Below are positions 27,534 to 36,484 of a stretch of DNA of 64,000 bases, one piece after another; the first letter of the stretch is position 1; the number at the start of each line of letters is the position of its first letter. The translations under genes were made by a program, and so were the position numbers. The DNA is from Porphyromonas sp. COT-290 OH3588. Its GTDB lineage: Bacteria; Bacteroidota; Bacteroidia; Bacteroidales; Porphyromonadaceae. Location of the stretch: contig NZ_JRFC01000014.1 of assembly GCF_000769075.1 (NCBI RefSeq), forward strand, positions 2,023-66,022. The letters are read 5' to 3'. The notes under the pieces are model-generated. The model was not told the origin of the DNA and searched no databases. It saw nothing but the letters and a program-made list of their open reading frames with translations.

Positions 27534-28895
27534 ATGCAGAAACCAACGATTCCTAAAGGAATGCGCGACTTCGGCCCCGTAGAAATGGCTCGTCGCAACT
27601 ATATCTTCGATACTATCCGCTCGGTCTATGCCCTCTACGGCTATCAGCAGATCGAGACCCCCACTATGGAGAACCTATCTACTCTGATGGGTAAGTATGG
27701 CGAGGAGGGAGATAGACTTCTATTCAAGGTGCTCAACTCGGGCGACTATTTCAAAGGTATTGAGGACGGAGAGCTCCTCGAGCGCAACCCCCATAAACTA
27801 GCAGCTCGCCTATGTGAAAAAGGGCTACGCTACGACCTAACCGTACCCTTCGCTCGCTACGTAGTGATGCACCGTGATGAGCTTACGATGCCTTTCCGAC
27901 GCTACCAGATACAGCCCGTTTGGCGTGCCGATAGACCACAGAAGGGGCGCTACCGTGAATTCTATCAGTGCGATGCCGATGTAATCGGCTCTGACTCCTT
28001 GATCAACGAAGTAGAGCTAATTCAAATCATAGATGAGGTCTTTCGCCGTCTAGGCATTCGCACACGAGTACTACTCAACAACCGCAAGATACTCGCAGGC
28101 ATTGCCCAGACCGTAGGTGCAGAGGATCGACTCATTGATATCACGGTGGCGATCGACAAGCTAGACAAAATTGGCTTGGACAAGGTCAAGGAGGAACTTA
28201 GAGGAAAAGGATTCTCGGACGAAACTCTAGGACGCCTAGAGCCCCTACTGCTACTAGAGGGGAGCAATCAAGAAAAACTCGATAAGCTCTCCTCCCTCAT
28301 CGCAACAAGTGACGAGGGGCTCAAAGGCATTGAGGAGCTGCGCTTCGTACTCGATCACCTAGACACGGTAGAGCTCATGACTGAGGTACAGATAGACCTT
28401 AGCCTAGCACGTGGTCTATCGTACTATACGGGAGCAATCCTAGAGGTCAAAGCTATCGACGCCACGATCGGTAGCATCTCGGGAGGTGGGCGCTACGATG
28501 ACCTAACGGGTATCTTCGGGCTGCAAGGGCTCAGCGGTGTGGGCATCTCCTTTGGAGCTGACCGGATATATGACGTGATGGCGGAGCTTGGGCTATTCCC
28601 TGACGCTAGTAGCACTGGCACACAGATCCTCTTCGTCAATTTCGGAGCCTCCGAGGCCCGTAGCCTAGTCCCCATAGTCGCTCGCCTACGCCGTGCTGGT
28701 GTGCGCTGCGAGCTCTTCCCTGAGAGTACCAAACTCAAGAAGCAGATGAGCTATGCCAATAACATGAATATAGGCTATGTGGCTCTCGTAGGCGAAGATG
28801 AGCTACGCAGTGGAGCACTAACGGTCAAGAATATGCTCACAGGCGAGCAAGCTAGCCTCACGGAAGAGGCCTTGATTGAGCTGCTCACGAAGTAA
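27534..28895 (+). CDS. hisS: Histidyl-tRNA synthetase
   Basis: Class II aminoacyl-tRNA synthetase charging tRNA-His, 453 residues from ATG 27534. It starts '[20 protein letters not shown]', a HisRS N-terminus, and contains motif 2 region '[20 protein letters not shown]', the histidine-specific '[14 protein letters not shown]' and '[12 protein letters not shown]', and motif 3 '[15 protein letters not shown]'. The C-terminal anticodon-binding domain spans about 350-453. It follows folA with a promoter-like sequence in between, and a hairpin follows. Confidence 0.96.
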   Translation: MQKPTIPKGMRDFGPVEMARRNYIFDTIRSVYALYGYQQIETPTMENLSTLMGKYGEEGDRLLFKVLNSGDYFKGIEDGELLERNPHKLAARLCEKGLRYDLTVPFARYVVMHRDELTMPFRRYQIQPVWRADRPQKGRYREFYQCDADVIGSDSLINEVELIQIIDEVFRRLGIRTRVLLNNRKILAGIAQTVGAEDRLIDITVAIDKLDKIGLDKVKEELRGKGFSDETLGRLEPLLLLEGSNQEKLDKLSSLIATSDEGLKGIEELRFVLDHLDTVELMTEVQIDLSLARGLSYYTGAILEVKAIDATIGSISGGGRYDDLTGIFGLQGLSGVGISFGADRIYDVMAELGLFPDASSTGTQILFVNFGASEARSLVPIVARLRRAGVRCELFPESTKLKKQMSYANNMNIGYVALVGEDELRSGALTVKNMLTGEQASLTEEALIELLTK

Positions 28896-28915
28896 AAAAG
28901 CGGTATCAATTACGT

Positions 28916-28964
28916 ATCCTCTTTATCTCGCCACCCTATTGGGAGATAAAGAGGATCATTGTTT
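28916..28964 (+). terminator. Terminator hairpin after hisS
   Basis: ATCCTCTTTATCTC (28916-28929) and GAGATAAAGAGGAT (28943-28956) form a 14-bp perfect stem, followed by CATTGTTT. The T run is weak. Confidence 0.6.
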
Positions 28965-28969
28965 ATAGA

Positions 28970-28977
28970 TAGATTTG
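28970..28977 (+). promoter_or_regulatory. Candidate -7 element of the nitroreductase gene
   Basis: TAGATTTG matches TAnnTTTG, 21 bases before the chosen ATG at 28999. There is no TTTG at the expected upstream distance. Confidence 0.35.
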
Positions 28978-28998
28978 CACTTAATAATCAAGCAAAAA

Positions 28999-29724
28999 AT
29001 GAAAAGCCTAAAAGAAATACTGGAGTTTCGCCGTGCTACTCGGCGATATAGCGATCAGCCCATCGACACCGAGCGTGTACGTGAGTGCATCAAGCTAGCC
29101 CAGCTCTCGCCTACAAGCTCCAATATGCAACTCTACGAGGTGTATCATGTCACAGACAAAGCCCTACTCGGTCAGCTTGCAGTGGCTTGTTTCGGACAAG
29201 GAGCAGCCAGCACCGCTCAGCAAATGGTTGTCTTCGTAACACGCCAAGACCTACATAGAGCGAGAGCCAAAGCGATGCTCGCCTACGAACGAGAGAATGT
29301 AAAGCTCAATAGCCCACAGGACAGACAAGAGCATCGCCTCAAGCGCTGGGAGCTCTATTACGGTCGGGTGATGCCTCTGCTCAACTCACGTTGCTTGGGG
29401 ATCTGGGGAGTGATACGCAAATCATTCGCACAATGCATCGGACTATTTCGACCAATGATCCGGCAGGTGTCGGAGGCCGATGTACGTGTATCGGTGCATC
29501 AAAGCTGCGGCATGGTCGCACAGACCTTCATCATCGCAATGGCAGAGGCGGGCTATGATACTTGCCCCATAGGCGGCTTTGATAGTCTGCGTGTTCGCCG
29601 TCTGCTCAACCTCCCCAGCGGAGCCGAGATAGGTATGATCGTCAGCTGTGGCATCAGAGATCCTAGAGGGATCTGGGGCGATCGTGTGCGTATCCCCTTT
29701 GAGCAGATGTACAAACATCGCTAG
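28999..29724 (+). CDS. Nitroreductase family protein
   Basis: FMN-dependent oxidoreductase of the nitroreductase superfamily, 241 residues from ATG 28999. The N-terminus 'LKEILEFRRATRRYSDQPID' carries the RR(A)xRxYxxxPI FMN-phosphate motif, 'LAQLSPTSSNMQLYEVYHVT' the second FMN contact, and 'AGYDTCPIGGFDSLRVRRLL' with 'IGMIVSCGIRDPRG' the C-terminal part. A stretch of about 30 extra residues (about 125-155) lies in the middle. Such enzymes reduce nitroaromatics, quinones or flavins with NAD(P)H; the natural substrate is unknown. It stands alone between two hairpins. Confidence 0.88.
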   Translation: MKSLKEILEFRRATRRYSDQPIDTERVRECIKLAQLSPTSSNMQLYEVYHVTDKALLGQLAVACFGQGAASTAQQMVVFVTRQDLHRARAKAMLAYERENVKLNSPQDRQEHRLKRWELYYGRVMPLLNSRCLGIWGVIRKSFAQCIGLFRPMIRQVSEADVRVSVHQSCGMVAQTFIIAMAEAGYDTCPIGGFDSLRVRRLLNLPSGAEIGMIVSCGIRDPRGIWGDRVRIPFEQMYKHR

Positions 29725-29742
29725 ACAGAGGCAACAAAATAA

Positions 29743-29783
29743 GAAGGCGGTGTACCGAACTATGCATTCGATACACCGCCTTC
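29743..29783. terminator. Bidirectional terminator between convergent genes
   Basis: GAAGGCGGTGTA (29743-29754) pairs with TACACCGCCTTC (29772-29783), a 12-bp perfect stem followed on the plus strand by CTAATTTAT and on the minus strand by TTATTTTG. It serves both the nitroreductase gene and the lipoprotein gene ending at 29801. Confidence 0.8.
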
Positions 29784-29800
29784 CTAATTTATACTCTGAG

Positions 29801-30814
29801 CTACAAGCCTAAATGCTTCCGAGCCTCAGCTCTGCCACTACTGAAAGTGAATAGATCCAGTAGTCGATCTGCATTCTCCATATCAACAATGCGGCGAGCC
29901 AATAGCCCCAGCACCTTGAGGCGATCGTCATCGAAGGTGTAGAGCTTCATCAACCTCGACACCTGATGTACTGTAAAGAAACGAGTATGAGCAGCCACAG
30001 AGATGTACTCTAGCTTATCATCACTAAAAGGCTTAGCCTTGACTCTCTGGTAGAAATCCTCGAACCAGCGCTCATCAATCACTAACCTCGGGTCGGCTGG
30101 TCTTCCCTCTAGAGTCCCATATCGGCCTCGTGGTGGTATCAGTAGTGAGCGAGCTTTCTCTCTGCTACTACGATATCGGAACATCTCCAAGATACGATCG
30201 GCATACTCCAAGTCTACAATCCGCCCAGAGAGCAAACGGAGAATATCTAGCCTGTCGTCTTCGTGGGCATAAAGCGAGAGCAGTCTACAGCTCTGCTCAA
30301 CGGTAAAGTATCTCTCTAGAGTCACACTGGCGATCATATCTCTACGCTCACGTGGGAAGGGCGTACGCTTGAGATGGTTGTAGAAGTCGGCGAACCAACG
30401 CTCGTCAATCATCGGTCTATCTGGGTAGCCTCCCCTAGGTGGATAGCTGGGCGGATACACCTCTTCGGGAATTGGTAAGGGGATTGTTATCTGAGGTCTA
30501 GGCGCCCCCGGGTCGTAGGTCGGTGGGATTGGTTCGTGCTCTGGAGCAGGCATATCGTACGAGTCGAGCTTATCCACACGCTGCCCGACGAAGGTGACAA
30601 TCAATACATTCATCTTCTCACCAATCGTTTCACGATACTCCCATTCCTCCTGATTACTATTGAACCTACGATGATCGGGCGAACCCATAACAGCTAGGAC
30701 TTGCTGCATCGTCATTCCTTGGGAGAGCTTGAGGGCCTTACTAGAGAGCCCACACCCCCACAGAAATACACCCATGAGCAAAGTAAGAGCAAATCTCAGC
30801 AACTGCTTCAGCAT
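29801..30814 (-). CDS. Lipoprotein: BamE/SmpA-like domain plus two DUF4476 repeats
   Basis: A 337-residue predicted lipoprotein with signal peptide and lipobox 'FLWGC' (Cys21). Residues about 28-85 ('LKLSQGMTMQQVLAVMGSPD ... IVTFVGQRVDKLDSY') look like a SmpA/OmlA (BamE-type) domain. A Pro-rich linker follows (about 88-135), then two ~90-residue repeats (136-224 and 246-334), each beginning 'IDERWF.DFY' and containing 'F.V.Q..RL..LY...DDRL..L..L..RIVD.E.ADR.L..F', which is the DUF4476 pattern. It is the last gene of the bamA-skp-skp series and is anchored in the same compartment, so a role in outer-membrane protein assembly is a reasonable guess. The BamE resemblance is by eye only. Confidence 0.7.
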   Translation of the reverse strand: MLKQLLRFALTLLMGVFLWGCGLSSKALKLSQGMTMQQVLAVMGSPDHRRFNSNQEEWEYRETIGEKMNVLIVTFVGQRVDKLDSYDMPAPEHEPIPPTYDPGAPRPQITIPLPIPEEVYPPSYPPRGGYPDRPMIDERWFADFYNHLKRTPFPRERRDMIASVTLERYFTVEQSCRLLSLYAHEDDRLDILRLLSGRIVDLEYADRILEMFRYRSSREKARSLLIPPRGRYGTLEGRPADPRLVIDERWFEDFYQRVKAKPFSDDKLEYISVAAHTRFFTVHQVSRLMKLYTFDDDRLKVLGLLARRIVDMENADRLLDLFTFSSGRAEARKHLGL

Positions 30815-30839
30815 AATCTTATAGTTAAATATGAAAACA

Positions 30840-30876
30840 ATAAGGGGGAACGCAAATAGCTATTGCCTTCCCCCTC
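30840..30876 (-). terminator. Hairpin between skp and the BamE-like gene
   Basis: AGGGGGAA (30843-30850) pairs with TTCCCCCT (30868-30875); on the minus strand it is followed by TATTGTTTTC. It may terminate or attenuate the bamA-skp-skp transcript before the lipoprotein gene. Confidence 0.6.
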
Positions 30877-30904
30877 TATGACTTTTTGTTGTTGGAGCTA
30901 TCGA

Positions 30905-31432
30905 CTAGCGGCCAGCTGCAGGCTTAGCAGCTGCAGTAGGCTTAACTCCTAGGTCTGCCTTCACCTTGTCAGTAATATCAACAGCGTCTTTGCCTACATG
31001 TAGCATCACCCCAGCCTCTAGTACATACGTACAAGCATCGGCATCGGCTATTTTCTTGATTGCAGCAGCAACCTTGGTTTGGATAGGAGCCAATAGCTTC
31101 TGCTGCTCCTTCTGTAGTTGCTCCTGCATAGCCTGATAAGATGCTTGGATACGCTCCTCTAGGCCCTGAATTTCTTGCTGACGGCTCGCACGGATAGCCT
31201 CCAGAAGCTGCTCACGTTCCTTGACGAAAGCTTCAACCTTGGCCTTATACGCATCTTGCATGCTCTGGATCTCAACATTATACTTCTTAGCTAGCTCTTG
31301 GATCTTGTCTTCGGCAGCCTTTACCTCTGGAAGAGAGGTCATGATCACCTGAGTATTTACCACTGCGATCTTCTGCTGTGCAAGCACTGTGAGTGGTAGT
31401 GCAAGGAGCAGAGCCATCAAAATCTTTCTCAT
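30905..31432 (-). CDS. OmpH/Skp-family periplasmic chaperone (second copy)
   Basis: A periplasmic chaperone of 175 residues for unfolded outer-membrane proteins. Signal peptide 1-18 (cut after LA in 'LLALPLTVLAQQ'), then 'KIAVVNTQVIMTSLPEVKAA', a long coiled-coil (about 40-115, rich in E, Q and K) forming the tentacles of the Skp trimer, and the C-terminal strand 'CTYVLEAGVMLHVGKDAVDI' that returns to the body domain. The tail is 'PTAAAKPAAGR', an Ala/Pro-rich end absent from the first copy. It lies 65 bases after the first Skp gene in the bamA cluster. Confidence 0.9.
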   Translation of the reverse strand: MRKILMALLLALPLTVLAQQKIAVVNTQVIMTSLPEVKAAEDKIQELAKKYNVEIQSMQDAYKAKVEAFVKEREQLLEAIRASRQQEIQGLEERIQASYQAMQEQLQKEQQKLLAPIQTKVAAAIKKIADADACTYVLEAGVMLHVGKDAVDITDKVKADLGVKPTAAAKPAAGR

Positions 31433-31497
31433 CGTTGTTGTCCTATTTAATTTATTTGTTTGGATTTATCAAAAAACAATGCGATCAAAGATAGGGA

Positions 31498-32022
31498 TTA
31501 TTTTCCAAATCCCATTTTCTGCAATACAATGGCGCTGACGTCTACTGAGGGGTCTGCGTAGACGATCTTGCTGCTTGCCTTGTCTATGATCACGTGATAA
31601 CCTTGCGCTAGAGCAAGGTCTTTGAGGCTCTTCCAAACTTCGTCTTGGATAGGCTTCATCAAGCTCTCACGACGCTTCATCAACTCTCCCTCTGGGCCGA
31701 AGTACTTGCGCTTGAGCTCATAAGCGGCCTTCTCTGTCGTCACGATCTCCTCCTCACGCATCTTCTTCTGCTCTGCCGAGAGGAAAACCAAATCACTCTG
31801 ATACTTCTTATAGAGAGCCTGAGCCTCTGCTTCCTGCCCCGAAACCTCCTGTTGCCACTTCTTGGACAAATCCTCTAGCTGTCGGTTCATCATTTCATAG
31901 GCCGGCATCTTACCTAATATATACTCCATATCAACCAAGGCCAACTTCTGGGCTGATGCAGACCCTACGCTCACCCAAAGCAAGGCCAGTAGGGCAAATA
32001 GATTCTTCTTCATAACGGACAT
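31498..32022 (-). CDS. OmpH/Skp-family periplasmic chaperone (first copy)
   Basis: Skp-like chaperone of 174 residues, directly downstream of bamA. Signal peptide (about 1-24, ending SASA), then 'KLALVDMEYILGKMPAYEMM' as the conserved first strand and helix, a charged coiled-coil (about 45-125) with 'LSKKWQQEVSGQEAEAQALY', and the closing strand 'GYHVIIDKASSKIVYADPSV'. An internal ATG at 32013 (MKKN...) gives a more usual signal peptide start. Gene pairs like this follow bamA in many Bacteroidales. The two copies differ in most positions, so they are not a recent duplication. Confidence 0.9.
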   Translation of the reverse strand: MSVMKKNLFALLALLWVSVGSASAQKLALVDMEYILGKMPAYEMMNRQLEDLSKKWQQEVSGQEAEAQALYKKYQSDLVFLSAEQKKMREEEIVTTEKAAYELKRKYFGPEGELMKRRESLMKPIQDEVWKSLKDLALAQGYHVIIDKASSKIVYADPSVDVSAIVLQKMGFGK

Positions 32023-32097
32023 CTTTTTTAGTGAATAACTCTAGAAAAGTTAAAATTATTGTATTCCGAATGTCAAATGTAGCAAATATCTTGCTTA

Positions 32098-34827
32098 CTA
32101 GATATCACGGCCGAGAACAAAGTGTACATTGCTGCCACCACGCTCTCTCGAGAGCGGGCTAGGACGGTCGAAGCCGTATGCCCAATCGATACCGAGAAGA
32201 CCAACCATAGGTAGCATGATGCGCACCCCTACCCCAGCCGAACGCTTGAGGTCAAACGGATTGTAGCGACTATTATCTCTCCACGCATTACCAGCCTCTA
32301 GAAAGCCAAGTACCCAAATCGTAGTGGACTGCTCGAAGATGAGCGGATATCTCAATTCGAGAGTCGTGCGGAAGTATGAGTAAGCATAGTCATAGTCGGC
32401 ACCTGCGATCGAGCCATTACGATAGCCACGCAGGCTGATAGTTTCATTCGTAAAGCCGGCATACTGCCCACTCATCATATCACCACCCATGTAGTATGTG
32501 CCAAAAGGTGAGCGCTTGTGCTTGTTATAGCTACTGATGATACCCCCGTCCATACGTGCCATGAGCACAGGGGTACGCTTAACGGTAAGCGGATTGAGTA
32601 GCGGCAAGAACACCTTACCAGAGAAACGCCACTTGTGATACTCAATGAAGCGGTAGCGATCGGCCTCCGAGAGCGCAGGGTCACTGTAGTCTTTGCCATC
32701 AAACGCCGAGTAAGGAGGCGTCAGATTAAGCGCAACACTAAACTCAGAGCCTCTGCGTGTATAGATAGGATTGTCGATGGAGTTGCGCTCTAGACGAAGC
32801 TCAAGGTTGATGTCGTTGGCTCTACCATGGTGGAAGTTGCCAAACGTGTAATAGATCCAGTTATTCAGTCTGTAGTGGGTGTAGTTGAGCGCTCCATACA
32901 CTTGGAACCAGTTATCCGGCCAGTTGAGGCGTCGCCCATTACCAATAGTTAGCCCAAGAGTGGTGAGGCTCTTGTCCGAGTCATAGGCACTCTCATAGAT
33001 TGCACTGGAACCTCCATAGCCATAGCCTGCACCATAACCTCCGTAGCCTCCGTAGCCATAACCATTACCGTAGCCATAGCCACCGAGGTAATATGGATTA
33101 TTAAGCATGTAGCTATTGACCTGATTGCTGTAATACCTCTGGTCAATGGCCGTGGAGTGCGAGTAAAATGCACTTACACTAAAGAGGTTTGGACGCTTAC
33201 CACCAAACCAAGGATCGCTGAAAGACAAGCTAGCTTGATGATAGTAACGAGCATTAGACTGGACATTGATAGACAATTTCTGTCCGTCACCCTGTGGGAT
33301 AATCCCCTTGTACATGCTTGGGCGGAAAAGGTTCTTGATTGAGAAGTTGGAGAAAGTAAAACCTGCCGAACCAATCAGACCAGACTGGCTCCACCCAATC
33401 GAGAGATTAAGCTGGTCGTTGCTCTTAGGTACAAGGTCATACTCAATATCGACAGTACCATTGGCTGGGTCAGGCACAGTCTTTGGGAGAGATTTCTCAG
33501 CATCGAAGTGACCGATCTGGTTGATCAGTCGATACGAGTTCATCAAATCCTCCTTACTAAACAGTCTGCCCGGCTTGGTATATAGCTCACGGCGCACAAC
33601 ATCTTCGTAGACGATGTCATTACCACTAATCTTTACCTTATTGATCGTTGCCTGTGGTCCCTCTGTGATGCGAATATCTAGCGAAACAGAATCGCCTACG
33701 ACACTCGTTTCTACAGGATCAATAGCTGCGAAGATATAGCCATTGTTATAGTACAAATTGCTCACCGCATCTTCGTCCACCTGCAGACGATCCTCTAGAC
33801 GCTTCTGGTCGTACAAATCTCCAGCCTTCACGCCGAGCAAATGGTTGAGCACCTCGGCATTGTATTTAGTATTGCCTACGAAGCGAATATCCTTGATATA
33901 GTACTTATTCCCCTCATGCAGCTTAATATGTAGATCTACCTTGCGACTACCATCTTGTAGACGTACGATGCTGTCGGATAGGATCTCAGCATCTCTATAG
34001 CCTGCTTGGTGGTAGCGCTTGAGTAGATTCTGTAAGTCATTCTCAAGCTCTGCATCAACCAGTTTCTTTGGCTGGAAGATTTCCAAAATACTTGTCCAGA
34101 GTCTTTTGGTCGAGAAGGTTTCATTAGTTTTCTTCATCGCCATACGTAGCTGATGATCTGTCAGCGCTTCGTTGCCTTCAAAGATGATATTCTTGATTTT
34201 CGTCTTACCACTCTTGTCGATATCAATGGTCAAATCAATGAAGTTCTTCTCCTCGGTCGAAGGTTGCTGATTGATCGTGAGCTTCATCTCACGGTAGCCC
34301 TTCTCGTCAAAATACTTCTTAATGAGCTGACGGGTACGATCAAAAACATTGGGCGAGCTCTGCATTCCCTTGCGCAGACCAATGCGCTTCTCAAGTTCCT
34401 CCCGATCACTCTTGCCGATACCTGTGTAGGTTACTTTGCCAATACGAGGATTCTCCACAAGCTGTATCTCAATCCAAGCGTAGTCACCCACATACTTGGT
34501 GACGAGGACCTTGGCATTGGCAAAATAGCCATACCGCATATACCGCTTGACAGCATCGGTGAGTGCCAGTCCTGGGATATCGATACGTTCGCCCACGGCA
34601 AGTGAAGAGAGGCTTTTGAGGACAAACTCGTCGTAGCTAGGTGCTCCCGTAATCTTAACGTCAGCAATAATTTTGGAAACAGGACGTGTGTAGTCTACCT
34701 CAGGGTTGTCAATACGTACGCCTTGCAGACTGAGCGTATCGACCTCTACGGTAGACCTCACTTGTGCTGCCAATGAAGCGATTGAGAGGAAGCCTACGGC
34801 GAGGCTTAGTGATAGGCGTCTATACAT
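32098..34827 (-). CDS. bamA: Outer membrane protein assembly factor BamA
   Basis: Core Omp85 subunit that folds beta-barrel proteins into the outer membrane; 909 residues. Signal peptide 1-21. Five POTRA domains occupy about 49-128, 129-208, 209-305, 306-392 and 393-470, each with the alpha-beta pattern, for example 'IKNIIFEGNEALTDHQLRMA' and 'IKDIRFVGNTKYNAEVLNHL'. The barrel (about 470-909) contains the lid motif 'SLRGYRNGSI' (RGF form here RGY) near residue 800 and ends in an aromatic last strand 'GGSNVHFVLGRDI'. Unusual is a 30-residue Gly/Tyr-rich insert at about 579-608 between 'NPYYLGG' and 'GYGYGGSS', in a position that should be an extracellular loop. It lies 39 bases after uppS. Confidence 0.95.
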   Translation of the reverse strand: MYRRLSLSLAVGFLSIASLAAQVRSTVEVDTLSLQGVRIDNPEVDYTRPVSKIIADVKITGAPSYDEFVLKSLSSLAVGERIDIPGLALTDAVKRYMRYGYFANAKVLVTKYVGDYAWIEIQLVENPRIGKVTYTGIGKSDREELEKRIGLRKGMQSSPNVFDRTRQLIKKYFDEKGYREMKLTINQQPSTEEKNFIDLTIDIDKSGKTKIKNIIFEGNEALTDHQLRMAMKKTNETFSTKRLWTSILEIFQPKKLVDAELENDLQNLLKRYHQAGYRDAEILSDSIVRLQDGSRKVDLHIKLHEGNKYYIKDIRFVGNTKYNAEVLNHLLGVKAGDLYDQKRLEDRLQVDEDAVSNLYYNNGYIFAAIDPVETSVVGDSVSLDIRITEGPQATINKVKISGNDIVYEDVVRRELYTKPGRLFSKEDLMNSYRLINQIGHFDAEKSLPKTVPDPANGTVDIEYDLVPKSNDQLNLSIGWSQSGLIGSAGFTFSNFSIKNLFRPSMYKGIIPQGDGQKLSINVQSNARYYHQASLSFSDPWFGGKRPNLFSVSAFYSHSTAIDQRYYSNQVNSYMLNNPYYLGGYGYGNGYGYGGYGGYGAGYGYGGSSAIYESAYDSDKSLTTLGLTIGNGRRLNWPDNWFQVYGALNYTHYRLNNWIYYTFGNFHHGRANDINLELRLERNSIDNPIYTRRGSEFSVALNLTPPYSAFDGKDYSDPALSEADRYRFIEYHKWRFSGKVFLPLLNPLTVKRTPVLMARMDGGIISSYNKHKRSPFGTYYMGGDMMSGQYAGFTNETISLRGYRNGSIAGADYDYAYSYFRTTLELRYPLIFEQSTTIWVLGFLEAGNAWRDNSRYNPFDLKRSAGVGVRIMLPMVGLLGIDWAYGFDRPSPLSRERGGSNVHFVLGRDI
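33004..33093 (-). repeat. Gly/Tyr-rich coding tract inside bamA
   Basis: Ninety bases of bamA made of repeated GGxTAT/TAYGG-type codons encoding an in-frame tract of Gly and Tyr (residues about 579-608, with units GYGYG and GGYGG). Low-complexity and imperfectly repeated at the DNA level, so prone to length change. The reading frame is intact on both sides. Confidence 0.85.
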
Positions 34828-34866
34828 CGTTGGTATGGGTCTATTTCATTGTGTAGTAATCTCAGC

Positions 34867-35631
34867 TTAATCGTCGCCAAGCTGTATCTGTTCGCTTGTC
34901 TTACCGAAGCGTCGCTCACGATCGCTATATGCTCGGATTGCTTCTAGCAAAGGCTCTCTGCCAAAATCAGGCCAATAAACACTGCTGAAGTATAGCTCGG
35001 CATAGGCGGCCTGCCAAAGCAAGAAGTTGCTAATACGTTCCTCACCTCCAGTGCGGATCATAAGGTCCAACTCTGGAAGATTGGCCGTATCAAGCAGAGC
35101 AGAGAATGCCTTCTCTGTTATGTCTTGGCTCGTGAGAGCGCCCGAGGCTTGTAAAGCAACAGCCCGACGAATAGCTCGGACTATCTCGTCGCGAGAAGAA
35201 TAGCTAAGTGCTAACACCAAACGAACACGCTTGCCTGCAGAAGTCTGAGCCATACAGTCCATAAGGGCCTCATAAGCAGTCTGAGGCAAACGAGAGAGAT
35301 CTCCAATTGCCTCTAAGCGAATACCCTCTTGAATAAGCTCTGCGCTCTCTGCATGAATAGCCCGCACAAGAAGCTCCATGAGCGCATCAACCTCCTCGGC
35401 TGGGCGATTCCAGTTCTCCGTACTGAAGGCATATACCGTCAGCACCTCAACTCCGAACTCTGCGGCGGCCTTGAGGGTGGCCTTGAGCGACTCCTGCCCC
35501 TTGATGTGGCCTTCTGTACGAGGAAGGCCTCGCTCCTTGGCCCACCTGCCATTACCATCCATGATAATTGCCACATGGCGAGGTATTCTGAGCTCTTTCA
35601 AATCTTGATTACTACTATTGTCTATTGTCAT
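34867..35631 (-). CDS. uppS: Isoprenyl transferase (undecaprenyl diphosphate synthase)
   Basis: Cis-prenyltransferase making the C55 lipid carrier for peptidoglycan and surface glycans; 254 residues. Motifs are 'HVAIIMDGNGRWAKERGLPR' (about 19-38, catalytic Asp and Arg), 'GHIKGQESLKATLKAAAEFG', 'VLTVYAFSTENWNRPAEEV' and 'DLMIRTGGEERISNFLLWQA', then 'ELYFSSVYWPDF'. It sits upstream of bamA with a 39-base gap; a TAnnTTTG element (minus strand, 35745-35752) lies about 115 bases upstream. Confidence 0.95.
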   Translation of the reverse strand: MTIDNSSNQDLKELRIPRHVAIIMDGNGRWAKERGLPRTEGHIKGQESLKATLKAAAEFGVEVLTVYAFSTENWNRPAEEVDALMELLVRAIHAESAELIQEGIRLEAIGDLSRLPQTAYEALMDCMAQTSAGKRVRLVLALSYSSRDEIVRAIRRAVALQASGALTSQDITEKAFSALLDTANLPELDLMIRTGGEERISNFLLWQAAYAELYFSSVYWPDFGREPLLEAIRAYSDRERRFGKTSEQIQLGDD

Positions 35632-35763
35632 TATTTACATTTGTTCCTTTCATCATCAAGCGAATACTACTCCGGATCTAGCGGACAACTTCTATCGCAG
35701 CCTCCACTGGGGGCTCCCCCGAACCTATCGCTTGTATATATGCCCAAATATAGCACATTTTAC

Positions 35764-36471
35764 CTAATCACACTGCCCTTGTTTCCTACGTTTGAGCTGA
35801 TAAGTAAGCCCTAAACTAAGGACGGCAAAAGCATCCCTATTCTTGATCCACGAGGCATTGAGTCGATACGGATCGGAGAGCCATGTACGCCCTGCTTGCA
35901 GCGCATCAAGACCGTCGCTCCACGTGTGCTGCCACTGCCACTCGGCCTCTAGGCTGAGCCGCGCACTAAGCCGATACTTAACTCCCAGAGCACAATAGAC
36001 GCTAGGAGTAGGTATTACCCTACTCTGCGACCATGCTAAGCTCCCTGCTAGTCCAGCCCCTATATAAGGAGAGAAGCTCCTTGTACCTAGATAACGAAAC
36101 TTGTCGCTCAGGGGATAAAAATTAAACTCTCCTCCCAATCTCAGATTGAGCAGGTACGAAGAAAACCGAGCTGTACGGCCCTCTGGGAAGACATTGTCGG
36201 CATAGCGTGTATCTCCACTTAACCCTCTATATCCAAGCTCTGTCGTCCAAGCCCATCTGAAGTTAGAATTATATCTACCAATTAAGGATAGGGCTGAAGC
36301 ATACGAGGTAACGAAGGCTCGGCGTGCAGCATCTCCCATATAGTAGGAAGACCCTAAACGCCCCCCCAGCTCGTAAACATACTCCTGAGCAGAGAGGCGC
36401 TGTGTTGGGATCGACAGGATACTGCAACACAGTAAAAGAGGCAGTATCCAGTGGCTTGAGCCGAGCTTCAC
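35764..36471 (-). CDS. Outer-membrane beta-barrel protein, DUF6089-like
   Basis: A 235-residue protein with a signal peptide (about 1-28, ending LSAQ) and repeated amphipathic beta strands of a small outer-membrane barrel ('YELGGRLGSSYYMGD', 'WTTELGYRGLSG', 'YLLNLRLGGEFNFYPLSDKF', 'YIGAGLAGSLAW', 'CALGVKYRLSARLSLEAEWQ', 'VLSLGLTYQLKR'). Genes of this type precede uppS-bamA in Bacteroidales and are called DUF6089. No enzymatic motif. Its start is 13 bases after the DUF6242 gene stop, so the two are likely co-transcribed. Function is unknown; a link with outer-membrane assembly is only contextual. Confidence 0.75.
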   Translation of the reverse strand: MKLGSSHWILPLLLCCSILSIPTQRLSAQEYVYELGGRLGSSYYMGDAARRAFVTSYASALSLIGRYNSNFRWAWTTELGYRGLSGDTRYADNVFPEGRTARFSSYLLNLRLGGEFNFYPLSDKFRYLGTRSFSPYIGAGLAGSLAWSQSRVIPTPSVYCALGVKYRLSARLSLEAEWQWQHTWSDGLDALQAGRTWLSDPYRLNASWIKNRDAFAVLSLGLTYQLKRRKQGQCD

Positions 36472-36484
36472 TCCTTGTTTTTAT

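Noticed and set aside
31498-32022. Recent duplication of skp
   Set aside because: The two Skp-like proteins are alike only in pattern and have different N-terminal and C-terminal sequences; tandem skp genes are common in Bacteroidales.
33004-33093. Glycine/tyrosine tract as a CRISPR or frameshift
   Set aside because: It is a coding low-complexity tract with an intact frame on both sides; repeat units are not spaced by spacers.
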